Below, in pieces: positions 1 to 6,373 of a stretch of 10,797 nucleotides of DNA; the stretch's first letter is position 1; each line of letters begins with the position of its first letter. The notes under the pieces were generated by a model. That model ran no database searches, was not told the origin of the DNA, and worked only from the letters and a program-made list of their open reading frames with translations. Location: assembly GCA_030616195.1 (NCBI GenBank), contig JAUWXW010000029.1:1-10797 (forward strand), given 5' to 3'. The translations under genes and the position numbers were made by a program. Source of the DNA: Chloroflexota bacterium (lineage in GTDB: Bacteria; Chloroflexota; Dehalococcoidia; RBG-13-53-26).

Positions 1-2
1 AC

Positions 3-716
3 GCCACCGCCATGCTAATGAATGACCTGAGTTTGGGCGTAGATGAGGGGGAACTGGTCAGCCTGGTGGGGCCAAATGGCGCTGGAAAGACAACGCTGCT
101 TCGAGCCATAACCGGACTGGTGAGATGGGAGAAGGATACCATGAAGGGGGCGCGGGCCGGAGACATAACCATTGAAGGCACCGTGCACTTTGCTGGGGAG
201 AGGATCGATAGTCTGCCGGCGCATGAGATTGCGACAAGAGGCCTGGTTCATTGCCCGGAGAGAAGCAGGCCCTTTCGAGAGATGACAGTTACTGATAATC
301 TGAGGGCCGGCGGCTATCTGTGTGGTGACAGAAGAGAGTTACAGACAAGGTTGGAGATGGTTTATCAACTGTTCCCGGTACTAAAGGAGAGGGGGAATCA
401 GATATCTGGAACGCTATCCGGCGGAGAGCGACAGATGCTCTCTATTGGGAGGGCCTTGATGATCCATCCCAGGCTACTGTGCATCGATGAGCCTTCAACC
501 GGGCTCGCTTCCAGGCTGAAAGCGGACTTATTTGAGCGCATAAAGGAGATTCCACGTTCGGGTATCGCCGTGCTCCTGGTTGAGCAAGATGTCAGCGCGG
601 CGTTTCAATTGGCCAGCAGAAACTACGTTCTTTCCCATGGAAGGGTGATCGCCGAAGGCACAAGCGAGGAACTGCTCAAAGACGAGACCATCAGAAAGAC
701 GTATTTGGGCTTATAG
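3..716 (+). CDS. livF: LivF-like ABC transporter ATPase, 5' end cut by window
   Basis: This is the cytoplasmic ATP-hydrolysing subunit of a LIV/HAAT-type amino acid importer. Counting from the ATG at 12 (234 residues), the Walker A motif GPNGAGKTT is at residues 20-28, the signature LSGGERQ at 135-141, Walker B with the catalytic pair D159-E160 at 155-162, and the switch residue is Gln192 in LVEQD, as is usual in LivF (Gln rather than His). Family members have roughly 15-20 residues before this point (A-loop and first strand), and the frame stays open to the window edge, so the true start is very probably upstream and the ATG at 12 is internal. Compared with typical LivF, about ten extra residues lie near 39-58, between Walker A and the PERSRPF segment. 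A livG partner is expected to the left. The gene faces livM across 11 bases, opposite in strand to the rest of the liv genes. The ATPase assignment is sure; the substrate is not. Confidence 0.93.
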   Translation, partial: ATAMLMNDLSLGVDEGELVSLVGPNGAGKTTLLRAITGLVRWEKDTMKGARAGDITIEGTVHFAGERIDSLPAHEIATRGLVHCPERSRPFREMTVTDNLRAGGYLCGDRRELQTRLEMVYQLFPVLKERGNQISGTLSGGERQMLSIGRALMIHPRLLCIDEPSTGLASRLKADLFERIKEIPRSGIAVLLVEQDVSAAFQLASRNYVLSHGRVIAEGTSEELLKDETIRKTYLGL

Positions 717-727
717 CTCAATATTTC

Positions 728-1786
728 CTAACCCAAGTCTGCCCTGCACACCCGGCATGACCTGCGGGTGGCCACGTTTCGCAACTTGCATCGTGGGCAC
801 ACCTTCTCGATCTTGTCACGCACTCTGGTGGTCAGCCCCTCAGGCATAAACAGCAGGACCAGCAGCACGATGATGGCAATGAGCAGCATTCGCATCTCGG
901 GCAAAGTAGTCCCGGGCAAATCACGCAGGTACTCCGTGAGCGGGACGAGGATGAAGACCCCCACTATGGGCCCGTAGATGGTGGCGATTCCCCCAAAAAC
1001 TGCCCATATGATGGCCTGAAACGATAGCATGAGTTCCAATGTTGATGGCCCGGCAATCCTGATAAAATGGACGTAGAGACCCCCAGCAACCCCGGCAAAA
1101 AGCCCGCTCAGACAAAAGGCCGCCAGCTTGTATTTGGTCGTATTTATTCCGGATGCCCTGACCGCCACCTCATCTTCCCGAATGGCGTGAAAAATGATGC
1201 CAGTCTTGGAATCGGTGATCTTCCACATTACAAATCCGAGGATGATCATGACGGTGACTGCGATATAGTAATCGGTCTGTCGCGAGCCGGAAAGCCGGTC
1301 TATGCCGGAGACGCCCAACTCACCACCGGTGACACTGGGGATAGTGAAGACGATCCCGGTCAGGATCAAGGGAAAGGCCAGGGTGGCGAGGGCCAGGTAG
1401 GGGCCCCTCAGTCTGAGGCAGGGCACTCCGACAATCAGTCCAGCCAGCACGGCAGCAAATGCCCCTATAGGGATAGTCAACCAGGGGGGCAAACCGAAGT
1501 TCAAATTGAAAATGGCAGATGTGTAGGCAGCAACCCCGAAGAAAAGGGCGTGTCCCAGATTCATCTGGCCTGTAAAGCCGGATAACAGGTCCCAGCTGGC
1601 GGCGAAGATGGCAAATATGCTAGCCAGTATGAAGATGCGGAGAGTGTACGGCTCCGACGTTATCACTGGTATCAGAAGGAGGGCCAGGCAGAAAAGCAAG
1701 ACCATCGTCCTGCTGGGAAGGACTAGTATCTCCCCTCTCAACTCCTTATATACCCTACCAAAGTAGGTGCTTATGAGGCTCATCAT
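728..1786 (-). CDS. livM: LivM-like permease with C-terminal zinc-ribbon-like tail
   Basis: This is one of the two membrane subunits of the LIV/HAAT importer, 352 residues and strongly hydrophobic. Family signatures are the SGFTGQMNLGHALFFG segment at 69-84, the cytoplasmic coupling loop AIREDEVAVRASGIN at 201-215 that docks on the ATPase, and the FMPEGL ending of the last membrane segment at 313-318. Ordinary LivM proteins stop soon after that. Here the chain continues with a basic stretch carrying C330, C333, C344 and C347 (CxxC-x10-CxxC), which resembles a small zinc ribbon on the cytoplasmic side. The start ATG overlaps the livH stop in an ATGA arrangement, and GAGG lies about 8 bases upstream, so translation is probably coupled to livH. 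A second ATG directly follows the first. The gene converges with livF. Confidence 0.93.
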   Translation of the reverse strand: MMSLISTYFGRVYKELRGEILVLPSRTMVLLFCLALLLIPVITSEPYTLRIFILASIFAIFAASWDLLSGFTGQMNLGHALFFGVAAYTSAIFNLNFGLPPWLTIPIGAFAAVLAGLIVGVPCLRLRGPYLALATLAFPLILTGIVFTIPSVTGGELGVSGIDRLSGSRQTDYYIAVTVMIILGFVMWKITDSKTGIIFHAIREDEVAVRASGINTTKYKLAAFCLSGLFAGVAGGLYVHFIRIAGPSTLELMLSFQAIIWAVFGGIATIYGPIVGVFILVPLTEYLRDLPGTTLPEMRMLLIAIIVLLVLLFMPEGLTTRVRDKIEKVCPRCKLRNVATRRSCRVCRADLG

Positions 1787-2652
1787 CTTTCTTCCTCGAA
1801 GGTTACTCCAAACAGGCCTTCAGGCCTTATCAAGATAACGACCAACATGATCGTCAGCGCCACAGCCCCCTTCAAATAGGCACCCGAAGGGGCATAGAAA
1901 ACGACCAGAGTCTCAGCAAAGGCCAGGATAAAGGCCCCCAGCAAACTCCCCTTGATGCTCCCTAAACCCCCCAGGACGACCACGGCCAAGACCATCACCA
2001 ACGGGTGCATCCACATGTGCGGCTGCAAAACGAACAACGGAGCAACCAGTGCGCCAGCGATAGCTGCCAGCGCTACAGCTATGGCCATGGTTATCATTCC
2101 TGTTCTGGCCACGTTTATCCCCATCAGATTGGCCACTTCTCTATCTTGAGCCGTCGACCTGATGGCAATTCCCAGCTTGGTTTTCATCAACAGGACCCAT
2201 ATACCCAGAAGAAGGATCAGGACTATCCCAAAGGTCAATATCTCTTGATAGGTGACTTTAACCCCCAGGATCTCCGTAAACCCTGAAATCAGGCTGGGAA
2301 CCCCGCGAAACTCACCGCCATACCCCAGGAGCATGGACTCCTGGATAATCATGGCGAGGGCTATGGTCACTATCAATACCGTGGTCTCATGTTCACGTAC
2401 GCGGGCAATGACCAGCTTGTAGCTGAATACTCCTATGATGGTTACGGCCATTACCGAGAGGATGACGGATAGAACGAGATTCAGACCGAGGGAACTGGTG
2501 AAGCTATATATGAGGTAGGCGGCCAGCATGTAAAATGCGGTGTGGGCCAGGTTGATGATGCGGGCTACCCCGAAAATGAGGGAGAAACCAACCGCCAACA
2601 GGGCATACACGCCCCCGATTATCAATCCGTTGATTATTACGGCTTCAATCAT
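1783..2652 (-). CDS. livH: LivH-like branched-chain amino acid ABC permease
   Basis: This is the second membrane subunit of the importer, 289 residues, which is the normal length for LivH. The N-terminal segment with NGLIIGGVYALLAVGFSLIF (residues 8-27) followed by RIINLAHTAFYMLAAYL is the classic LivH opening. The coupling loop IRSTAQDREVANLMGIN at 164-180 contacts the ATPase, and LGGLGSIKGSLLGAF at 227-241 is also conserved. It sits downstream of the livK-like gene, separated by 169 bases that contain a long hairpin, and is coupled to livM by a 4-base overlap. The Shine-Dalgarno before the ATG is weak (AAGTGA), so expression may be lower than for the binding protein. Substrate specificity (branched-chain or other amino acids, amides, urea) cannot be read from the permease. 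Confidence 0.94.
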   Translation of the reverse strand: MIEAVIINGLIIGGVYALLAVGFSLIFGVARIINLAHTAFYMLAAYLIYSFTSSLGLNLVLSVILSVMAVTIIGVFSYKLVIARVREHETTVLIVTIALAMIIQESMLLGYGGEFRGVPSLISGFTEILGVKVTYQEILTFGIVLILLLGIWVLLMKTKLGIAIRSTAQDREVANLMGINVARTGMITMAIAVALAAIAGALVAPLFVLQPHMWMHPLVMVLAVVVLGGLGSIKGSLLGAFILAFAETLVVFYAPSGAYLKGAVALTIMLVVILIRPEGLFGVTFEEER

Positions 2653-2682
2653 TGTTCACTTGAGCCGCGTCAATAAACACAG

Positions 2683-2727
2683 ATATACCCCCTCGGCAGA
2701 GAGGCATATCCAGCCGAGGGGATATAC
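2683..2727 (-). promoter_or_regulatory. 15-bp hairpin between livK and livH
   Basis: Arms 2683-2697 and 2713-2727 are inverted repeats around a 15-base loop. The nine loop-proximal pairs are perfect and GC-rich (CCCCTCGGC with GCCGAGGGG). In the minus-strand RNA the stem continues through a U-G wobble, four A-U pairs and a G-U wobble; in plus-strand RNA those two wobbles would be C-A mismatches. The sequence after the stem on the minus strand is only moderately U-rich (CTGTGTTTATT). A partial terminator or mRNA-stabilising element that favours livK over livHM is my inference. Confidence 0.6.
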
Positions 2728-2770
2728 TCGGACTAATGCATTATGGCAACCCGTGGCAAGCGGTATGACA

Positions 2771-2789
2771 GATAATATCTACTATTATC
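2771..2789. repeat. Short AT-rich inverted repeat after livK
   Basis: GATAATA at 2771-2777 and TATTATC at 2783-2789 form a perfect 7-bp inverted repeat around five bases, 33 bases past the livK stop. It is AT-rich, weak as an RNA stem and has no U-tract. It may be chance or a minor protein-binding site. Confidence 0.3.
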
Positions 2790-2821
2790 GGACGGGCCGA
2801 AGCACCAGTACCACCACGTTT

Positions 2822-4096
2822 CTACATCCACGGTGGCAGCACGTAGTCTACACTGCCTTCATAGGCTACGCCTTCCCATTCTCCTCCAGGAGGAGGCCAA
2901 ACGCACCTCATCTCCCCGTCCAGCCACTGGATGCCGACGGCGGTTACATAGCCCGGACCCCAGGTTAGATCATGATTCTCGGTGAACACTATCCTGCCTG
3001 CGCCTCCGGTGCGATCGGTCTTTTCAAGTTCAGCAACAACGGCGTCGCTGTCTAGGGTGCCGGCACTTTCAATGGCTGCCTTCAGGATGTAGAGCGCTTC
3101 ATAGGTGCCGGCATTATATGTGGGAGGCTCTCCGACCCTATCTACGAAGCTATCGAAAAAGGCTATGGTTTGGTCGGTGATCTTGACCCGGGCTAACATA
3201 TTCAAGGTAGTCTCATAATTGCCCAGTTCGCCTGTCGCATCCCAGAAGCCCCCGTCCTGGGCCTCAACGTTTATTCCCACCGAAGCCGCCGGTATTTGCA
3301 ACTCGCCCCATTTCTTGGCATATTGGAGCCCCACTGGACCGGAGAGTGCGGTGAAGATTATGTTGGCCCCGGCATTTTCTATGGCCGTCAGCTCAGACGT
3401 TACCTGGTCGGTTGTGGAGGAAATCCGCCATTCTCCAACCACCTCCATACCCAGGCCAGGGAGATTTGCCTTCGCCGCGTCAACTATTGAATTCGCCCAC
3501 ACCGCCTGCTCGGCCAATATAGCCACCTTTGGCGGAACTCCGAGTTCAGCCACTATCTTCCCGGCCACCATCCCTAGAAGCGCGAAGCTGACCTGACCAA
3601 GGTCTTCGGAGTTTACTGGGATAACCCTGAACCAGTACTTGTACCGGTCATAATCCTCGGTCACCCGTGTGTTTAGCTCGGTAGTGGAGGCACCGCAACC
3701 GAGGAAAATCTTCTTATAATCCATGGCAACGTCTTGCATCGCAAGTACCGCCTCAGTCCTGATGCCGCCAACGACGAAGTCCACCTTGTCAACAGTTAGC
3801 ACCTTTTCCATTGCACTGGTGGCATCTGGAACGCTGAAGAGTTCGTTGGAGTTGGCCATGGTCAGTCTGACCCTGTACATCTCATCTCCCACCAATATGC
3901 CGCCTTCAGCATTTATCTCCTCAGCCGCCATCTGAGCCCCATACCAATGGTGTTCGCCGTGCATGTAAATCATCGGGCCAATTACGCCTATCTTTATCTC
4001 CTTCGTTTCTTCTTCATCAGATGGCCCGCAGCTCGCCGCCGCTACTATTAGACAGGCAACCAACAGGATAATGACCCTTTTCATCACCATCTTCAT
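2822..4096 (-). CDS. livK: LivK/LivJ-like substrate-binding lipoprotein
   Basis: This is the extracytoplasmic binding protein that delivers substrate to the LivHM permease, 424 residues. It opens with a basic tip and hydrophobic core, then AAASC with Cys23 as probable lipidation site, followed by an acidic linker; a membrane-tethered lipoprotein is expected. The mature part has the type I periplasmic-binding fold (Peripla_BP_6): EIKIGVIGPM at about 33-42, then AAEEINAEGGI at 57-67 and a DFVVGG segment. The C-terminus, rich in W and P and ending PPWM, resembles other LIV-type binding proteins. The start at 4096 is well supported: a perfect AAGGAGGT lies 7 bases upstream of the ATG; nearby in-frame ATGs at codons 3 and 5 lack this spacing. 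It is the first gene of livK-livH-livM. The ligand is not identifiable; branched-chain amino acids are the default guess, but related proteins bind other amino acids, amides or aromatic acids. Confidence 0.93.
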   Translation of the reverse strand: MKMVMKRVIILLVACLIVAAASCGPSDEEETKEIKIGVIGPMIYMHGEHHWYGAQMAAEEINAEGGILVGDEMYRVRLTMANSNELFSVPDATSAMEKVLTVDKVDFVVGGIRTEAVLAMQDVAMDYKKIFLGCGASTTELNTRVTEDYDRYKYWFRVIPVNSEDLGQVSFALLGMVAGKIVAELGVPPKVAILAEQAVWANSIVDAAKANLPGLGMEVVGEWRISSTTDQVTSELTAIENAGANIIFTALSGPVGLQYAKKWGELQIPAASVGINVEAQDGGFWDATGELGNYETTLNMLARVKITDQTIAFFDSFVDRVGEPPTYNAGTYEALYILKAAIESAGTLDSDAVVAELEKTDRTGGAGRIVFTENHDLTWGPGYVTAVGIQWLDGEMRCVWPPPGGEWEGVAYEGSVDYVLPPWM

Positions 4097-4099
4097 GTC

Positions 4100-4110
4100 C
4101 TTAACCTCCT
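4100..4110 (-). promoter_or_regulatory. Strong Shine-Dalgarno of livK
   Basis: On the minus strand, CCAAGGAGGTTAAGGAC directly precedes the ATG at 4096. This is close to a full anti-16S match and the strongest ribosome binding site in the window, consistent with the high expression usual for binding proteins. It fixes the livK start. Confidence 0.8.
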
Positions 4111-4137
4111 TGGTTTATTTTAATCCTAACGTTGTCC

Positions 4138-4187
4138 AGTCCGAGCTGCAACCATCATCCCTTTTCCCCAGGTTGCAGCATCAGACT
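4138..4187 (-). promoter_or_regulatory. Long stem-loop in the livK leader
   Basis: On the minus strand AGTCTGA-U-GCTGCAACC pairs with GGTTGCAGC-TCGGACT: a 9-bp perfect upper stem (4145-4153 with 4171-4179) and a 7-bp lower stem (4138-4144 with 4181-4187), with one bulged U at 4180. One lower pair is a G-U wobble in minus-strand RNA but a C-A mismatch in plus-strand RNA, which favours a role in the livK transcript. The 17-base loop is purine-rich. No U-tract follows, so this is not an intrinsic terminator. It ends about 41 bases before the livK ATG. I do not recognise a known riboswitch class; leader regulation or mRNA stabilisation is inferred. Confidence 0.6.
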
Positions 4188-4235
4188 ACTCTGCCAAGAA
4201 CACTCTCCGCCTGCACTTAGAAGAAGCATGCCTCT

Positions 4236-4263
4236 ATTATAACGCTCAATACTTCCGAGTCCA
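4236..4263 (-). promoter_or_regulatory. Candidate sigma-70 type promoter for livK
   Basis: On the minus strand TGGACT (4263-4258, four of six matches to TTGACA) is followed after 16 bases by a perfect TATAAT (4241-4236). Transcription would start near 4229 and give a leader of about 130 bases that contains the 4138-4187 stem-loop and the strong ribosome site. This is motif-based only. Confidence 0.45.
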
Positions 4264-4339
4264 CAACACGCCCGATGAGTCGCAAATGCAAGAGTCGAGT
4301 TGGCTGAGAATATCATTAGGCAGCGCTGTTGTCAACCTT

Positions 4340-4393
4340 AGAGCCAGATGGTATCGCCCCGGCCTGCCGGGCGAAGAACCCCGGAGTGGCTCT
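4340..4393. repeat. Three-tier GC-rich inverted repeat, function unknown
   Basis: AGAGCCA (4340-4346) pairs with TGGCTCT (4387-4393). Inside, GGT (4350-4352) can pair with ACC (4378-4380), and TCGCCC (4354-4359) pairs with GGGCGA (4369-4374), with further G-C pairs at the tip. In the plus direction TTCTT follows the outer arm, so it resembles a terminator, but no plus-strand gene lies upstream. It sits between the two divergent candidate promoters and outside both predicted transcripts. It may be a dispersed repeat copy, a small RNA part or a transcription-insulating hairpin; none of these can be decided from one copy. Confidence 0.45.
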
Positions 4394-4436
4394 TTCTTGG
4401 TGGACACGGGTGTACCTGCGCCACACGAAAGATGGG

Positions 4437-4465
4437 TTGCGCCATCGAAGAGTAGCCTTTATAAT
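4437..4465 (+). promoter_or_regulatory. Candidate promoter for the radical SAM gene
   Basis: TTGCGC (4437-4442, three of six matches) and a perfect TATAAT (4460-4465) are separated by 17 bases on the plus strand. A start near 4472 would leave an untranslated leader of about 258 bases before the GTG at 4730. An 8-bp inverted repeat, TAGCCTTT at 4453-4460 and AAAGGCTA at 4489-4496, brackets the -10 box and the predicted start and could be an operator. Confidence 0.4.
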
Positions 4466-4729
4466 AGCCGAAACCAGGAGATAAACAAAAAGGCTAACCA
4501 GTAGAAGGCGTACGTTTGTCCAACCATTTGCGGCCAATTTGTTACCCCAGCACCGGCGGGAGAAGAGCCGGTTATCTGCGCAGCATCACAGTCCGTTGTC
4601 AGGATACTTCGCCACAATGGCTGCCTTTCTTTCCCCTCGGCGTGGTTGCCTTCAATCCGCAGCACCTTGCTCAGGGTAATTTGCCAGTTGAAGCACCGTG
4701 TCCAAGAATAGAGGGTAGAAGCTAGAGCA
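4466..4729 (+). other. Leader or intergenic stretch before the radical SAM gene
   Basis: I see no convincing gene here. It holds a hairpin ACCGGC/GCCGGT (4552-4557 with 4567-4572, 9-base loop) without a U-tract. I looked for cobalamin-riboswitch core elements because the next gene binds B12 and did not find them. GAGGG at 4711-4715 is 14 bases from the GTG start, farther than ideal for a ribosome binding site. Minus-strand frames opening at 4537 and 4752 are judged spurious. Confidence 0.4.
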
Positions 4730-6301
4730 GTGCGAGTCCTGTTTATCACCACCCCCTACTCCGTCGAAGAGCATCCCATGCCTCCTCTTTCCCTGAGCTA
4801 CCTGGCCAGCGTTCTGCTGGCCCAGGGCATTGAAGTGGAGATACTGGACCTGTTGACATCCAAAGCTTCCCCAGCCAAGATACGACGCAAGTTGGAACAG
4901 TACCAACCCGGGGTGGTAGGGACAACCTGTGTCACCATGAGCTTCCCGGCAGCAGCCCGAATTCTCAAGGTTTGCAAGGAGTTCGACCCCCGCATAGTCA
5001 CGGTCATCGGCGGCCCCCACGTTAGCTTTGCCGCAGACGATACCTTCCGTCGCGCCCCTTGGATCGACGTCATAGTGGCCGGAGAAGGAGACATGACGGT
5101 ACTCGAGCTGGTATCAGCCCTGGACAGGCGTACCGACCTGGCACAGGTTCCGGGTATCTTCCTTCACCAGGATGGCAGGGTGATCAAGACGGGCCCTCGC
5201 CCTCTAATCCAGAAGATAGATGAGCTACCCTTCCCTGCCCGCCATCTCCTGCCGCTTTCCAGGTATCGAGGCTTTGAGGCTGCCTGCTCCGTCATCACCA
5301 GCCGGGGCTGCCCCTATAGCTGCATCTTCTGCTCCGCCCCCAGGATGTTTGGCAAAAAGGTGCGCTTTCGCCATCCGGAGCGAGTGGTCGATGAGATAGA
5401 GCTCATCCACCGAGACCTCGGCTTCGACAGGGTGAACATCGTAGATGACACCTTTACCCTTAACCATCGCCACACCAAGGAGTTGTGCCGCGAGCTGATC
5501 CGCCGCAACCTACCTGTAGAATGGAATGCCTATTCTCGGGTGGACACCCTGACCGGGGAACTGCTGGAGTTGATGCGGGAGGCAGGCTGCACCTTTCTCG
5601 TATTCGGGATCGAGTCTGGCAGCCAGGAAATCCTGGACACCATTAAGAAGGGAATTACCCTGGAGAAAGTAAGAAGCGCCGCCAAGCTCACCTCAGCAGC
5701 AGGCATCAAAAGTTTCGCCTCCTTTATACTGGGACTGCCCGGGGAAACTCCAGAAACCGCCCATAGAACTCGGGCACTAGCTAGAGAGCTATTTGAAGGC
5801 TATGGCATCCAATACGGGTTCCATTTCCTGTCACCTTTTCCCGGAACAGAGGTGTATGATAAAGCAGACGAGTTCGGTGTTCGTATCCTCACCAGGAATT
5901 GGGCCCGCTACAATGCCAACGAACCTATCACCGAAACTACACCGGCCAGCCTTGCCACTGTAAGGGAGATAGTGGCTGGCTATGATCGGGACATCGTCCT
6001 TGCCTGGGGAAGCATCAGGGAGATGGCTGAGGCAGGTGACGAAGCCTGCGCCCAGTCTCTGCGGGTACGGCAAACCAGCGATTTTGTGTGGGAGCTGCTG
6101 AAAGGGGATCTCATCGAGAGCCTGGGGAAGACAAAGGGAAGCACCCGTCCACAGGAAGCCGAGGAGAAGCTGGTAGAAGTGCTTTCCCCAAAGGTGGGGG
6201 CTTCCCCCGATGTGGCCAGGCGTGAGATCGGCAAGTTGTTACAAAAGGGACTTCTGAAATCAGAGCCATCCGATAATGGCTTCACCTGGCGGTGGGCCTG
6301 A
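4730..6301 (+). CDS. B12-binding radical SAM protein
   Basis: This 523-residue enzyme combines an N-terminal cobalamin-binding domain with a radical SAM core. Residues 1-140 begin MRVLFITTPYS and contain the Rossmann-type GGPHVSF at 94-100 and AGEGD at 117-121; the DxHxxG base-off histidine motif is not visible, as in many members of this class. The [4Fe-4S] triad is C194, C198, C201 (CPYSCIFC), and GIESGS at 293-298 is a SAM-binding segment. A C-terminal part (about 440-523) is charged and ends in a helix-turn-like PDVARREIGKLLQKG stretch that could be a small winged helix (inference). Known relatives (BchE/P-methylase-like) do methylations, cyclisations or ring rearrangements; the substrate here is unknown. 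The GTG start is chosen because the family N-terminus begins exactly there and a TAG lies seven codons upstream; the ribosome site is weak. It stands alone on its strand between two minus-strand operons. Confidence 0.9.
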   Translation: MRVLFITTPYSVEEHPMPPLSLSYLASVLLAQGIEVEILDLLTSKASPAKIRRKLEQYQPGVVGTTCVTMSFPAAARILKVCKEFDPRIVTVIGGPHVSFAADDTFRRAPWIDVIVAGEGDMTVLELVSALDRRTDLAQVPGIFLHQDGRVIKTGPRPLIQKIDELPFPARHLLPLSRYRGFEAACSVITSRGCPYSCIFCSAPRMFGKKVRFRHPERVVDEIELIHRDLGFDRVNIVDDTFTLNHRHTKELCRELIRRNLPVEWNAYSRVDTLTGELLELMREAGCTFLVFGIESGSQEILDTIKKGITLEKVRSAAKLTSAAGIKSFASFILGLPGETPETAHRTRALARELFEGYGIQYGFHFLSPFPGTEVYDKADEFGVRILTRNWARYNANEPITETTPASLATVREIVAGYDRDIVLAWGSIREMAEAGDEACAQSLRVRQTSDFVWELLKGDLIESLGKTKGSTRPQEAEEKLVEVLSPKVGASPDVARREIGKLLQKGLLKSEPSDNGFTWRWA

Positions 6302-6373
6302 AGTTCTCGCCCACGGAGGCCCCCGGTGCCGCAGCACTGCACCCGCTTTAGCAGAGAAAACTCAGGAACGTCT

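Noticed and set aside
749..770. CACCCG/CGGGTG hairpin after livF as its terminator
   Set aside because: The stem has only 6 bp with a 10-base loop, lies inside livM codons for the zinc-ribbon tail, and no U-tract follows.
1067..1585. Plus-strand frame of 172 codons opposite livM
   Set aside because: It is the antisense shadow of conserved LivM codons with no family features.
4316..4537. Minus-strand TTG-start frame of 73 codons with one hydrophobic segment, running through the inverted repeat
   Set aside because: It has a weak start, no good ribosome site, and its second half simply translates the GC-rich inverted repeat. The hydrophobic stretch comes from a T-rich minus-strand segment. No family is recognised.
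4466..4729. Cobalamin or SAM riboswitch before the radical SAM gene
   Set aside because: The conserved core boxes of those riboswitches are not visible.
4459..4752. Minus-strand frame of 97 codons before and into the radical SAM gene
   Set aside because: It overlaps the start of a solid gene and has low-complexity, family-free composition.
6302..6373. GGTGC/GCACC repeat as a bidirectional terminator between the convergent genes
   Set aside because: It is only five pairs with a 9-base loop and lacks a U-tract on either strand.
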